Assembly (NCBI GenBank): GCA_029168955.1
Contig: JAPDOI010000117.1
Coordinates: 806,001-870,000 of the forward strand
Direction of reading: 5' to 3'
Source of the DNA: Aplectana chamaeleonis
Taxonomy: Eukaryota > Nematoda > Chromadorea > Rhabditida > Cosmocercidae
Length of the DNA stretch: 64,000 nucleotides
In this document: positions 19,584-30,899 of the stretch, piece after piece
Layout: each line of letters starts with the position of its first letter
Position numbering within the stretch: the first letter of the stretch is position 1
Position numbers and translations under genes: made by a program
Notes under the pieces: model-generated
Database searches by the model: none
What the model was told of the DNA's origin: nothing
Seen by the model: only the letters and a program-made list of their open reading frames with translations

Positions 19584-20553
19584 CAAGGGAACCACAATAA
19601 GTCACAGTGACCATTCCAAATGAAATGTACTTCTCTAGAATCATTTTCGGACGAAAAGTCCGAATATGCCCATCGCAGCTGCCTAGACCCACTCAGAAAA
19701 GTTATGAGCGTTTTTTATAGCTTCGCGGCAAGGTAAGGGTACCCTGTCAAAATTTCACGAATTACTGTAGGTTACGGAAGGTAACATGCCTTTTAGGACT
19801 CGAAACCTACCTCAATATTCCGATAATCGACAAATGGACATCAAATTCGTATTCAGCACCCCGGATAACCCCCACATAGAAACTTTGAGACAAATCTGAG
19901 ACTTTGACCAACCCACCGTATTCTACCGTAAGCTGCCAAAAATCGATAAACCGACATCAGATTCGTATTAAGCACTCCAAATAACCTTCAGAGAAACAAC
20001 ATGAGCATATTCTATAGAAGCACTCCGGAAATCGTCAAAAGTCGCGATTTGCCATAAAATTCTCCCCCGATGGGAATCTGTCAACGAATACAGTCGAAAA
20101 CTTCAGAAAATCGATAAATGAACCTCGGATCCGTGATCGGCGCCCCAAATAACTCCCCAGAGCGAATTTTTAGTCAAATCTGGAATATTTCTCTAGAACG
20201 CTTCGAGAACCCTCTGATTGGTATAAATAAATACCCAACCGAAAATCCGTACAAGTCCAAAACGCCGTTAGTCTGCGCAAAGTTTGGAAAATGTTCCTTC
20301 ACCCAAACTTTGCTTAGTGGGGTAGTTTTGGGAGCTGAACACGATTATGAGGTCCGTTTCCGAATTTTCGTAAAACAAATGCGCTTTTTGGAGGGTTCAA
20401 TAAGTACGAAAATCAGAGAAAAGGTGCCTATAACTTCTTTCAGAGTCAGTCTAGGCAGTTGCGATGGGCATATTCGGACTTTTCGTCCGAAAATGGTTCT
20501 AGAAAAGTACATTTCATTTGGAATGGTCACTATGACTCATTGTGGTTCCCTTG
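19584..20553. mobile_element. Family C element, complete copy with TTA flanks
   Basis: The inverted ends start CAAGGGAACCACAATAAGTC and extend about 120 bp, through GGTCACTATGACT-like and TTTTCGGACGAAAAGTCCGA sequence, to TCTAGGCAGTTGCGATGGGC. TTA lies directly outside both ends (19581-19583 and 20554-20556). The interior is the dispersed sequence seen at 6.6, 15.4, 54.2 and 61 kb. There is no transposase. The palindrome TTTTCGGACGAAAAGTCCGA lies within each arm. Confidence 0.75.
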
Positions 20554-20633
20554 TTAATTGCGACAAGGGGTGCGCGGAATTCTCTGTTTTCTGCCCATTT
20601 TCGGCCATTTTTTCTGTAGAATACCAGGTTGTT

Positions 20634-20720
20634 CAGTAAGTTTTGTCGTCCGATAACAAAAACACGATTATATGATTCAGAATACGCTTTATTATTCAGT
20701 ATAATCTCCCTGAACATTAA
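20634..20720. mobile_element. Mariner-type terminal fragment
   Basis: After TA, the sequence CCAGGTTGTTCAGTAAGTTT resembles the mariner ends at 48883 and 52779 (CCAGGTTGTCCA). No partner end or transposase was found downstream, so it is a relic. Confidence 0.35.
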
Positions 20721-23567
20721 TACACTTGAAAAAAAGGAAAAATCCACTTATGCCTCCCATTTTTCCGACAATATTCGTTTATTCGGCCGAGTATTCGAAT
20801 ATTGGGCCTTTCGAGTATTATATTTTTTATTTTATTTATTTATTTAAATACGCTGTATAAGACAATCGTGTGAAAAGATTGAAGATTATACAAGAAACAT
20901 GAAATCACTCAAGTGATCATGAAAAATACGAGTTCACATGGACTTGGCTGAAATTACGACATCAACCGATAGATAATTATGATCTAAGAAGCTTATTTTT
21001 GATGCGACGCTTGAATGTGGCGGTTGTGCACATTGAATCCACTGTTTTGCTCAAGGTAATGAATAATGATCCAGCTTGGGCTGTGAAACCGTTCGCTCTA
21101 AGCCTAGTTTTTGGTTTGCGGTAGGAAATCTTCATTTGTCCACCACGTGTTACTGAGTGAACAAATGTATAAAACTTTGATGCGTCAACAGTGTACCTGC
21201 CGTGAATGATTTTGTGCACTGTACATGCATCGTATACCTTCCTCCTCGTTTCCAACGTTGCTAGTTTCAAAAGTGAGTTTCGGTCCGTAGATGAAGGAAT
21301 ACTAGAGCACCGATAGCCTTCAGTTCTAATAAAAACTTTTCTTGTGAAATTTCTCTGCATTTTTTCAATCTTGTTGATATCTCTTTCCCTGGATGGGTTG
21401 AACACCGTGCAGCCCCATTCGACTAGTGGCCTTATGTAGGTCTTATATGCATTGATAATAATGTTCTTATTTCTGGTGGATAACGCTTTGAATATGTGAA
21501 ACGTTCGTATCATACCCTTTTTACAAATCGCGTCATAATGAGCAGAGAAATCCAAATCATTTGTGTAAAGAAATCCCAGATCTCTGACTGAATTCACCGG
21601 TTTAATGGTACTGTCATTCATATGGTATGTAGGTGGTGTGTCAGAGGCTCCTAATCTCAGATGCAAGGTTTTTTCTGTTGACAGTGGGAGTTCCCATTCT
21701 TGAGACCATATTGTCAAGCTATCAATAGCGGACTGCACAGCCAGGCTCCCTTCAGAACGCGATACATCGCAATAAATTTTCAAGTCATCCGCGTATTGTT
21801 TACAGGTCACATTTTCATTTTCTAGTAGTTTTGGCACTTCTGCCGTGTAGATGTTAAACAGGATAGGTGATAAGACCCCTCCCTGTGGAACTCCACTAGT
21901 TAAATTCTTGACATCCGAAAGCACCCCATTGATATTCACCTGGAAGGTTCTTCCAGTGAGGTACTCTCTCACCCATGCCTTGATACTCGGATGGAAACCG
22001 ATTTCATTTAACATATGCAAAAGTTTGTCAGTGCTCACTCGATCGAATGCTTTTTGGGAATCAAAATATATCACATCACAGCACCCCTTATCGTCCAAAA
22101 TGTTTGTCCAATCATTGAGACTTTCCAGTAGATTGGTTTCAGCAGACTTACCTCTCATAAACCCATGTTGACATATCGGAATAATTTTATTTAGATCGAG
22201 ATGTTCCACCACATGTTTTTTGATAATTTTTTCGAGGAGTCTGCAAAAAATTGACGTTAGGCTGACTGGCCTGTAATTTCTTGGGTCAGATGCAGGTTGT
22301 TTTTTCAAAATTGGCGTGACATAAGAGTCCTTCCATCGTTCAGGAACTTCAGAGAGTAGTATTGATTGATTATACAAATACGATAACGGGCCCGGAATTA
22401 TATGTGCGACATTGTGTATGAAAGTGAAGGGGATTTCGTCAGGAGTTCGAGAGCTAGAATTGGGCCATGTAGTCAGATATCCATAGACAGTTAATGGGTC
22501 TATAGATGTGAATTCTGGCATTGGATGTTCAATGACGAAACCTATCTTTGGTCTTCGACCATTATCTAGTGAATACACTTTAGAAAATTCATCAGCAAAA
22601 GCATTCGCATTTTCCGCATCTGTTACAACACTGTTGCCGTTAGTTAGTAAACCTCCAGATTTTTCACCACCACCCAATTTCCTCCTAAGATATTTGTAGA
22701 AATCTTGTTTTCTCCCAGATGTCAAAATTTTCTTCTCTAAATTGGAGTTGAATTTTTTCAGCTTCTCTGTGAACTTCGTTGTAAAGTTATTGTATCCTGA
22801 CCAAAAACCGCTTGCATTCGCATTATGAAACAGCCTTTCTTTCTGCTCGAGCATGTTTCGCAAATAAGAAGGTAAGTTTGAGACGGTGGGTGAAACGGGG
22901 GTCCAAGGAACAAAAAGTTCGATAGCGTGATTCAATATTGCTATGAACATTTCGTATTTTTCATGAACTGTTGTCACACAATCAAAGGAATCCCTCCAGA
23001 GAATGGACGATAGGTAATTATTAATCGAGTCATAATTGCACTTTGAAAATGACCTCACGTACAGCGTTTCTTGTTTTGTACCGCTAAAAATCTCGTTGAA
23101 TGTAATACTTTTATGGTCACTATGCCCAATGGGAGCACGAACCATCACTTTGTCAACCACTTCTCCTGAATTTGAAAATATCAAATCAAGGATGATATTT
23201 CCACGTGTGGGACGCTCCACTAGTTGTGAATAACCATGGCAGAACATAAGGTTAACGAACTGATGGTGACTGTTTTCGCTCCAGTCGATTTCTGGCAGAT
23301 TAAAATCACCAAGCACGATAACCGGCCATGGGCATATAGAAAGGTCACTTATGGCCTTGAAAAGCTGATTTGTAATGATGGAACTACAGGAAGGCGATCT
23401 GTACACTAGTATGTTTCTGATTGAAGTGTTCCCATAGACTATATCTACAGTTAAGATTTCATAGCTTGAGGGGACTGATTCCAAGAAAACCATAGTACAC
23501 AAAAAAATATCCTTGAGCAAAATGGCAACACCGCCGCCTGACGTAGACTTTCTATCGCAACGCATTA

Positions 23568-24153
23568 GGCCCCGGTCATAGTTGGATGAGCCGACGCCTC
23601 CAGCCCGGTCGATACACACAGAATGCATTGGAAATTGGATGCAAAAATCACTCGGTGTATCCCCCCGCACCCCCCAACACCCACCCGGTCGATACGTATG
23701 AACAACATGGCGAGGTGAAGCTGAGAAAATCACTCGGTGTATCCCCGCACCCCCTAACACCCCCGCACCCCGGTCGATACGTATGTTTAAAATGATAGAG
23801 TGAGGTTGAGAAAATCACTCAATGTATCCGACGCGGTCGATATCCATGCAATACGTGGATGAGAAAATCACCGGGTGGGCGGCTCGAAGATAAAACATTG
23901 CGTATCACTAGAAAGCTAACCTTACTCCTACCTCCTTTACTTCACCATACTCTCCTTCACTATTTCTCTGAACAGGTGCAATCCTGTTGGCCACGTAATC
24001 ATCTTCATATCTAGTTGGATGCACCGAGTGATTTTCTCAACCTTACTCCATCATTTTAAACATACGTATCGACCCGCTGGATGTTGGGGTGCGGGGGTGT
24101 TGGGGGGTGCGGGGGGGATACAGATGCAAATAGCACCAACTATGACCGGGGCC
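23568..24153. mobile_element. TTA-flanked MITE with internal minisatellite, inside ORF2
   Basis: The ends are GGCCCCGGTCATAGTTGG and CCAACTATGACCGGGGCC, an exact 18-bp inverted repeat. TTA lies on both sides (23565-23567, 24154-24156). The interior has at least three tandem units of GTCGATACGTATG ... GAGAAAATCACTCGGTGTA with CCCCGCACCCCC runs, and an inverted unit near 24020-24110. It is non-coding; ORFs running into ORF2 from here are artefacts of the insertion. Confidence 0.9.
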
Positions 24154-24366
24154 TTACTGTGTAATCCTTAGACCACGCGCCTAGCATTGATGACACCGCG
24201 TACTCGGCCTTCAACCAAGTCTCGGGGAAGAAGTATATATCATGAAAGCTCCCTAGTGTCAAATCCACATAAACAGAGTTCTTTGCGAATGATCTCAAGT
24301 TTCCGTAAACACATTTGAAAGATAATGATAACGATCTACTTTCATCATTTATAGCTGGCCGGGGAT

Positions 24367-25119
24367 TTACATTCGGTTTAAATTGATGGGACTTTCAGCG
24401 GTGACTATAGAACCAACTGTGATTGAACTCTGAGTTTTAGACAAGTGGCAGGTAATCGACGTGGTCCTACGGCGCAGTAAGTATTCTTCACGTCTACGTT
24501 CTCTTTCCTCACGAGTGAGGGATTCCCTTAAATAAATCCGTTCTCGTGGGAAGGAACGTAAACGTGGAGCTCTGGCCACGGCTTGACGCTGAAACCTGGC
24601 CGCTGGTAGCACTACTTTAAGGAGCCTCCTACGGGCCATTGTTGGCCTTCCTAGTCTATATACGTCGGAAGGAAAACACTCTACACCTAGATGATTGAGA
24701 ACATCAGCAACACAGTTATAGTCGTACTGTAAGCGATCACGAACTGGTGAAGAAAGTTCAGGAATTCCTGCGATGACGACTGATCTCATACGTTCTTTCT
24801 CGTTAGAGCATTCTTCGTGTGTCGGAGCAGTGGTAGTTCTTGTAGGCGTCCTTGTGACTATACTACGATCTTGCGCCTGTCGAGCCTCACTTCTTCTCAG
24901 ACGTTCCCGGAGCTCCTCATTTTCAGCCGCCAAACGATCCCTTTCCTGTGTCACCTTTTCAAAAACCAGAGAGAGAGAGAGAGAGCTTAGCTGATTTGCC
25001 AGGGTCGCCAGTATCTTCTTCACACATTTCGGCACATTCTGCATCTCTCCATCTCTGAATTCGTTCGCAGAAGGACTGCTCATGACGAAACTGAAGTAAC
25101 CGGTTATGTCCGAAAGCAT
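24367..25119 (-). CDS. CR1-like retrotransposon ORF1 protein
   Basis: This ORF of 250 aa has a predicted coiled coil at about 50-85 (FEKVTQERDRLAAENEELRE), a variable Thr-rich linker, then a conserved block with MRSVVIAGIPEL, LGVECFPSDVYRLGRP and RLLKVVLPAARFQRQ, followed by an Arg/Glu-rich basic segment. Such ORF1 proteins are thought to bind RNA and package the element RNA with ORF2. The start is the first ATG of the open frame; a later Met (residue 13) is possible. It ends ...AAT TTA AAC CGA ATG TAA, with the slippery heptamer just before the stop. Confidence 0.75.
   Translation of the reverse strand: MLSDITGYFSFVMSSPSANEFRDGEMQNVPKCVKKILATLANQLSSLSLSLVFEKVTQERDRLAAENEELRERLRRSEARQAQDRSIVTRTPTRTTTAPTHEECSNEKERMRSVVIAGIPELSSPVRDRLQYDYNCVADVLNHLGVECFPSDVYRLGRPTMARRRLLKVVLPAARFQRQAVARAPRLRSFPRERIYLRESLTREERERRREEYLLRRRTTSITCHLSKTQSSITVGSIVTAESPINLNRM
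24376..24382 (-). promoter_or_regulatory. Putative -1 ribosomal frameshift site (U UUA AAC)
   Basis: In ORF1's zero frame the minus-strand codons are AAT TTA AAC, so the heptamer U UUA AAC is in exactly the register required for -1 slippage. The slip places ribosomes on CCG AAT GTA AAT, which is the ORF2 frame and is open into the endonuclease. The ORF1 stop lies 6 nt further on. No clear pseudoknot or stem was identified downstream by eye. Confidence 0.6.
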
Positions 25120-25502
25120 CTTACGTGGCGACCTGTTCCTCCTTCCTTATTCTGTATTCTCGCGGGTCGCCTTTTCTTCTCTGTTGACGATGAAGAGAGT
25201 CGATGCTGACGAGAGCCAAATCGAGACGACCACACTTGGGGAGCACCAGAGTGAAAGTGATTAAACGAATTATTCGAAAAATTGACTTTTTCCGAGTAGT
25301 CGAATAAACGAATTATTCGAAAAATTGGCTTTTCCGAATAAACGAATAATTCGAAAAATTGACTTTTCCGAATAATCGAATTTTCCGAATATTCGATTAT
25401 TCGTTTATTCTGCCGAACATTCGTTTTCCGAATATTCGTTGGCATACTCTAGTGTATTGCGGTTCTGGCAGCCCAGTTTGGTCACTCCCTGGTGGATGAG
25501 GC

Positions 25503-25866
25503 CAGGGTCAAGCGGATCGTTGACTAATTTTTCGAAATCGGAGCGACCCCCCGTCACAATTTTTTCCAAAATCCAAAACTTTTGCGATCTCCCTCCTCGA
25601 GGCGCTATTATCGCGATCGCTCCTCCCCGAGTCCGGCCAGTTTATAGTTGATTACTAAAAGTGTCAGGCGCCGAAAATTAGTTCCGTAGTTGAGCCCGAA
25701 TGCTACGATCCTTCCCTTGGGGACCAAAAGTAATCGAGAATTTATGGGATACCCACGAGATTCTCATTTTTGGACAGAAATTTTTGCGATCCCCACTAAC
25801 ATTCATTTTCGGACCCAAATTTTTGCGACCCCCCGTTGCGAAACTTCGCAGCCCCGCTTGACCCTG
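25503..25866. mobile_element. hAT-type MITE with 8-bp duplication
   Basis: The ends are CAGGGTCAAGCGGATCG and CGCAGCCCCGCTTGACCCTG. The flanks GATGAGGC (25495-25502) and AATGAGGC (25867-25874) differ at one base. It shares internal TTTTTGCGACCCCC blocks with 9059-9396 and 46855-47177. Confidence 0.85.
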
Positions 25867-25874
25867 AATGAGGC

Positions 25875-28620
25875 TAGCTACAAGCTACACATATTGCTTC
25901 ACAATCTTCTTTTTTTGTCCCGCTGAAACAGCTGAGCAAGTGAACGAACGACAGAATCATCAATTCGCCTCCATACCTCTCTGCATCCGCGCCGAGGAGT
26001 CTCGTGCAATAATTTTGGGGCGGTCAATTGACTCTATCAACCGATATCAAACAGCTGGTCGCCGGCCCAACCACGTTCCCTGCTCAGGCGCATTGTCCTA
26101 CATCCGGTGGTTATTTTTCAGAGTGGAGGCGACCAACTGTTCCATTCCCTCAAACCAAAAAAAAATTGTGCGCCACAGACTTTAGCAAGACCAGACTCTT
26201 GCAATGCTGTTATTTTCAGTGGCGCCTCCCAGGTCTTAAATATTTTCGAATAAAACTTTCCTGCCTTCTATCAGCGTAATGCTCGAACAAGTAAAAGCAG
26301 CCGAATTGAATTTTGGGAATAAAAACTATGATTAAGTTAGTGGGTCGTTCGAAGATTTTGTTGGCTTTTCCGATTTCCGACTGCTCTATTTATCTTTCTG
26401 TGGCCTCCTTCGTGAACTCGAATCTGTTTTTCATGAGAGAATAGACTCGTTCTCCTCATAAACTCGAAAGTGAATTCTCTCTCTGATTCCATAATTGAGT
26501 GCATCTCTTGAAGGATTAAATAAATACTATTGACCTCCAGGTTCCCAAATATCAGAATTTTTTTATTTTCGCATACTATTTTTGTGTTATATTGATATTT
26601 TATGTTTTTTATTGTATCATATTTTATGTTAGTAGCGTCGAAGGGCCTTTTAGAAATTCGAAGACATCCCTCGAATTAGCAACGAGTACTATTTTTTTTA
26701 TCTACACCTGGCTTATTCTCAAACAAGACATATAGGGTTGACACAATCAATCGGGTGTGCGAGAAGTGGGCCAGTATGAGATGCTCAAATGCGCGACTAG
26801 TTTTTTTTTTAAATATATCATTTTAATTTTACATTTTTGAACTCTCTCTATTTCCTAATTGTTTTTGTTTCATTCAATTTTACTTCGCTTTTGGATACTG
26901 ATCATCTACTATCTGTTTATTTAAATATTTTTTTGATTGATCGTTCGATATTTTTGGAATTCATTTAGTTTTTTTTTAATTTATTAAATTATTTTATTTA
27001 ATAACTTTGCAATGTATCTGTGTATTGCTTTACAGTTAGTTTGTAAGGCTTATGATCTATTAATCGATCTTTCTAAAAAAATTATACCGAATATGCAATC
27101 ATCACATCATCTGCCGACACATTATAAATAAGAAAGTAGAAAAATGTTTTTCAACTTCACTAATGATTTTTTCGTATTTGTAGACACAGTATTTTCTGTT
27201 TTTCTGTTTTCTTCTTGCTCACTTCTGACGGAAAAGTGGTGTATACAGTTAAATATGAAAAACTCGTCATGTGTCTATCATTAATACATGTATGTACGTA
27301 CATTCACCGCCTTCATGTAAATATTTATTAAGTTTTTTGCTACCAAAAATTGAATACATATGTTGTTAAATTATTTTGCTTTTCATGTTTAACCGTATAC
27401 ATATTTATATTCATTTCTACCTTAATTTTCGATTGTTAGATTGAGAAAGAAGAATTTCAGTGATATTGCGAGACCTTTTTTCTTCCATTTATTTGTTCAT
27501 CCACTTTTTCACTCTGATTTTTTCTTGATATTAAATTCAAGATTTGTTTTTGTTATATTCATTTTGTGTTCTTTTTTCCTATTTCTTATTTCCTTGACAA
27601 AAGTTAGCCTATTTGTTTAATTGATTTTAGGATTAATTAATTTTTTTAAATAATTTCTTTAATTTTATTTATTTATCCAACTTTTGTTCTTTGTTTATTC
27701 ATATCCAATTGACAGTAACTACTATATTTTCAATCAACCTTTTAATTTATTCATTTCTTATTTTCATTGTCATGTTTTTTTCCTAATCTTCATTGAATAA
27801 TAATCTAGGATTACATTGAAAATGTTGTAATTATGCGTAGTGTATTGTTATATTTTGCCAGCACATTCTATATTACTAAATTAGTGCAATTATTGATTAT
27901 CCTGCGTTTCAGTAACATAATACCCACATGGCATATCTTATGATGACAGGCGAGAATGCTCTTTACAGTTTTATGGCAAGTTTCTTATCATTTCTCTCAT
28001 TGGGCATGGGAGATAGTATAGGTACATATTTCTTCGTTTTCACGTGTTTGTACTTACTATATGTGTCCTCTTTACCAACTTCTCCAAACTCAATTTAATA
28101 TTTACGAACTCAGGTGATTTAGGTTGTCGACAGCCCGCCTATTGGGTGTCATCTCATGCACCACTCCCTAGTGACAGTCAGAACAGAGCAGACTTGCCGC
28201 CATCCTATTGAATGCTTCTTGTTCATAATCAAATCTAGGAGCGTTTAACCGGAGAGGGCTACCTATCGCCCCGAAAGCTCTGCCGGTTTTCCGCCTGTTG
28301 TCGCCTTGCGCAGTTACAAGCAAGTCGCTAATTTCAATTTTTTTCCCAGTATGTATGAGTTGTGAAGGCCAGTTCTAGTTTAGGGAATGCGCAAAACTGC
28401 GGCGGTGCATCGTCGTGCGCGACCGAAATTCCATCGCCAGTGGTGTCGCAAACTTTACACGGCTCACCGTCATGATAGCGCCTCGTTCATTGGCTAGACT
28501 AGAAATGGTGGAAGGTCTTTAAGCAAGGCCGCAAGGGTTTTTCTCTCAAGTAGCTGCAACCTTTGGGCAGCAGAATTTTGTTCTGTAGGAGTATAACAAG
28601 AGGTCTACGGATCCGCTAGG
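25875..28620. other. AT-rich stretch without recognisable genes
   Basis: About 26500-28100 is strongly T/A-rich with ATTTATT-type words and few ORFs; it has no splice-site/ORF pattern like the two host genes. 28120-28620 is more balanced, with scattered TTGTCGACAGCCCG words also seen near 40940. Long-range regulatory DNA or decayed repeats are possible. I see no RNA gene. Confidence 0.45.
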
Positions 28621-28968
28621 ATTAAGACCAGATGCTATGTACTATGAGAATAGATATATCGCTACTGGTTGCGTCCCCATTAAGAACGCCAGATGAGTTT
28701 TCGTGCACTTTGTTCTCTGAGGCTCTCCTCGCACTGGAGAGCACATCCGCTTTTTTCTTGCATTTTTTTTTCTTCAAAAGTTTTTGGCTAATAAGGGAAA
28801 CATACTTGCACAAAGTGGCTATTTCGAATGAGTTTTACATTTACTGGACCAATTTTCGATTTAGAATTCGAATTTTTAATTTACAGCTGTAGAGCTTTTT
28901 CTTGGACGGAGTTATTTTCGGGGAGTTTTTTATATGTTTAAAACTCAATCAAAGTAGAGTTCTTTAGC

Positions 28969-29417
28969 TTAAAGGCAGGGTACTCGATAAAATCGGCTGT
29001 TGTGTTATCACCGTAGAATGGTATATCTGACCATCAAAAAAGTGAAAATAAGTAAAAAATTGGAGAAAAAACGCTCAGGAGAAAGTTATGGCTTGGTGTC
29101 CTCCCGCCCCCAATTATCGAGATTTGGGTAAAAGCCTGTTTTGTCAACTTTTTTTGCTTCTAAAGTAATTTCTGAACATTTTTGGAGACTACTGATTACT
29201 TTAACAGAAAAATAAATGTCGGATAAGCAAGCATTAATGAAAATCGCGTTGATTAGGGGGCCGGCCGACACCGGTAATTAGCCGTTATACTTTGTTCTTG
29301 AGCGTTTTTCGCGCGAATTTCCGGGTTTTTTCACTTACTTTCACTTTTGTGATGGCCAAATCTACATTCTTATGGAGAGAGCTCAAAAGTCGTTTTCATC
29401 GCGAACCCTGCCTTTAA
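28969..29417. mobile_element. TTAA-flanked element, family E, copy at 29.0 kb
   Basis: TTAA is at 28969-28972 and 29414-29417. The ends are AGGCAGGGTACTCGATAAAA and TTTTCATCGCGAACCCTGCC. It is 449 bp and non-coding. First of four TTAA elements in 2.4 kb. Confidence 0.75.
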
Positions 29418-29634
29418 CGAGATTACACCTGACGTAACCTGAAGACATCTTTAAGAGAACCAAAAGTGAATTTCATATTCGTGTTGAGCACTCCAAATAA
29501 CACCACCGGACAGAGCCAGAGCAAAGACAATTCTTCGACCTCTGCACCCCCGAAAATGGGATTAAGTCGCAATAGGGCTGCGAATGTCAAACTTTTTTTG
29601 CCCAAACGTCGTCTAGGGGGGTCACTTGGGATGC

Positions 29635-30098
29635 TTAAAGGCACAGTACACCCTCAGATATGAATTTTGAGATTTTCATGTAATTGTGTAGAAGACCACT
29701 TCTGTATAACACGTGCCGAATGCCAAATCTCATTTCCTCCAAATAAGCGAGATATAAGCGACCACCACAGGCCCGACCCCCTAACAGATTTTCGAACTCG
29801 ATAGCGGCTCGATGGATGGATGAATTCCAACAAATGGTCGTTCTTCAGTTCATTACCAGACTGTCTCCTTATTCTGACTCTCTCTCGCGCAACGATTGCG
29901 AATGAAGAGAAATAAAGGCCTGAGACAACTCGTCCACCAATTTTTGACCCTCAGAATCAAGGCATCTTTGAAGAGCCATAACTCTGTTCAAAAGGGGTCT
30001 TAGACGATTTCAGAGATGCCACTGTGATCAGCGTGTGACTCTTTCCAAGATGAGCACAAAATCTGAAAATAAATTTTCTGGATGTCCTGTGCCTTTAA
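29635..30098. mobile_element. TTAA-flanked MITE family D, copy at 29.6 kb
   Basis: TTAA is at 29635-29638 and 30095-30098. The ends AGGCACAGTACACCCTCAGA and GATGTCCTGTGCCT match family D, as do the internal GAGACAACTCGTCCACCAAT and CACTGTGATCAGCGTG. The right TTAA is also the left TTAA of the next element. Confidence 0.8.
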
Positions 30099-30647
30099 AG
30101 ACAGTGGTTGCGATCAAATATACTTGTCGTCTTTTTCTCTTTACCCTTTCCTAGGTCTCGAGTAGTAGGACCTAAAAGACAAAATCGCGAAAAAATCACT
30201 GTTTTGAGCAAAATTTGAAGCTTGGACTCTCTTGTTTTATGATGGTGGACAAGCCCACTCCACATCATCGGCATCGATGACCTCTTATACCAAGACCATC
30301 AGCTGGTTTGAAATTGAATTTCAATCAATGAACCTTCGGATTTATGTACACATCTAGTCAAAAACATTGACTGGAGTGCTTTATTTCATTGCTCAATGTT
30401 TTTATTAGATAAAATTGAAAAAATAAAATTATTTCTTCCTCTGGATGTCGATGATTTTTGACTGCTCGGCATGCGACTGCGATCTTTTTCGTCGGCGCTG
30501 TGCACGTGTGCACGAACTGGCACCTTTGAGCCTTAGAAACTCTAATTGTAGCCCGTTTTCACCTTCATAGTTTTCCAGCTGTTTTCAACCTTAGCTGATT
30601 TTTGTAGTTTTTTCGATAACGTTTTTCATCGTGACCACTGCCTTTAA
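30095..30647. mobile_element. TTAA-flanked element, family E, sharing its left TTAA
   Basis: The ends are AGACAGTGGTTGCGATCAAA and TTTTTCATCGTGACCACTGC, with TTAA at 30095-30098 and 30644-30647. It abuts the family D element with no sequence between except the common TTAA. It is non-coding. Confidence 0.75.
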
Positions 30648-30656
30648 CATAGTATA

Positions 30657-30781
30657 TGGCCGGGATCATACTTACGACGACGAGCGACGCGACGCAATGT
30701 TTACCATCCACATCGACTGAAAATCAATATACCTGATGTGCACTGTCGCTGTCGCTGGTCGCGGTAAGTATGATTCCGGCC
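30657..30781. mobile_element. Short hairpin MITE
   Basis: GGCCGGGATCATACTTAC and GTAAGTATGATTCCGGCC form inverted ends (one mismatch), with GACGAGCGACGCGAC and GTCGCTGTCGCTGGTCGC inside. It is about 125 bp. Confidence 0.7.
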
Positions 30782-30899
30782 TACATATATGAGGTCCTTT
30801 CTCCATACTCAATTCGATTAATGTAGGTTATGATAGGCAGATAATACATACAATATCGGTCATAATTCTATTGACATGGCGTTTCCGCGGATATTGTTC

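Larger units (their letters stand above)
20977..24382 (-). pseudogene. CR1-like ORF2 (endonuclease-reverse transcriptase), split by a MITE
   Basis: The two coding parts are 24382-24154 and 23567-20977. The first part reads FKCVYGNLRSF and FFPETWLKAEY (endonuclease N-terminus with N and E). After the MITE it continues in the same frame with RCDRKSTSGGGVAILLKD, LGDFNLPEIDWS and SDHKSITF, then the reverse transcriptase: NYRPVSLTSIFCRLLEK, YFDSQKAFDRVS, GVPQGGVLSPILF and QYADDLKIY. Removing one TTA and the MITE restores the frame exactly. ORF2 has no AUG in frame before 24187, which lies downstream of the catalytic ETWL. A TGA lies five codons upstream of the frameshift site, so entry by -1 frameshifting from ORF1 is the simplest reading. 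Confidence 0.9.
20822..25257 (-). mobile_element. CR1-like non-LTR retrotransposon with two ORFs
   Basis: Minus-strand order: ORF1 (25119-24367), a -1 overlapping ORF2 with endonuclease and reverse transcriptase (24382-20977), a ~150-bp 3'UTR and a (TAAA)n-type tail (20822-20850). ORF2 is interrupted once, by a 586-bp MITE. Apart from that, both ORFs are open, so this copy is young compared with the 11.2-14.7 kb element. Boundaries are placed where the flanking TTCG array resumes; the 5' boundary is uncertain by some tens of bases. Confidence 0.85.
20751..25446. repeat. TTCGAATATTCG-type array split by a retrotransposon
   Basis: Sequence at 20751-20821 (ATTCGTTTATTCGGCCGAGT) and at 25258-25446 (AAACGAATTATTCGAAAAAT ... 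CCGAATATTCGTTGGCATAC) are the two halves of one array, as shown by the uninterrupted copy at 39143-39385. The CR1-like element sits between them. The unit is about 40-45 bp, near-palindromic, and has the recurring ATTGACTTTTCCGAAT. Confidence 0.65.

Noticed and set aside
24180..24190. ORF2 initiation at the first in-frame AUG (24187)
   Set aside because: That AUG lies downstream of the endonuclease ETWL motif, so the product would lack an essential part of the nuclease.
26500..28100. AT-rich block as a hidden gene or centromere-like sequence
   Set aside because: No exon-like open blocks, conserved residues or tandem periodicity were seen.
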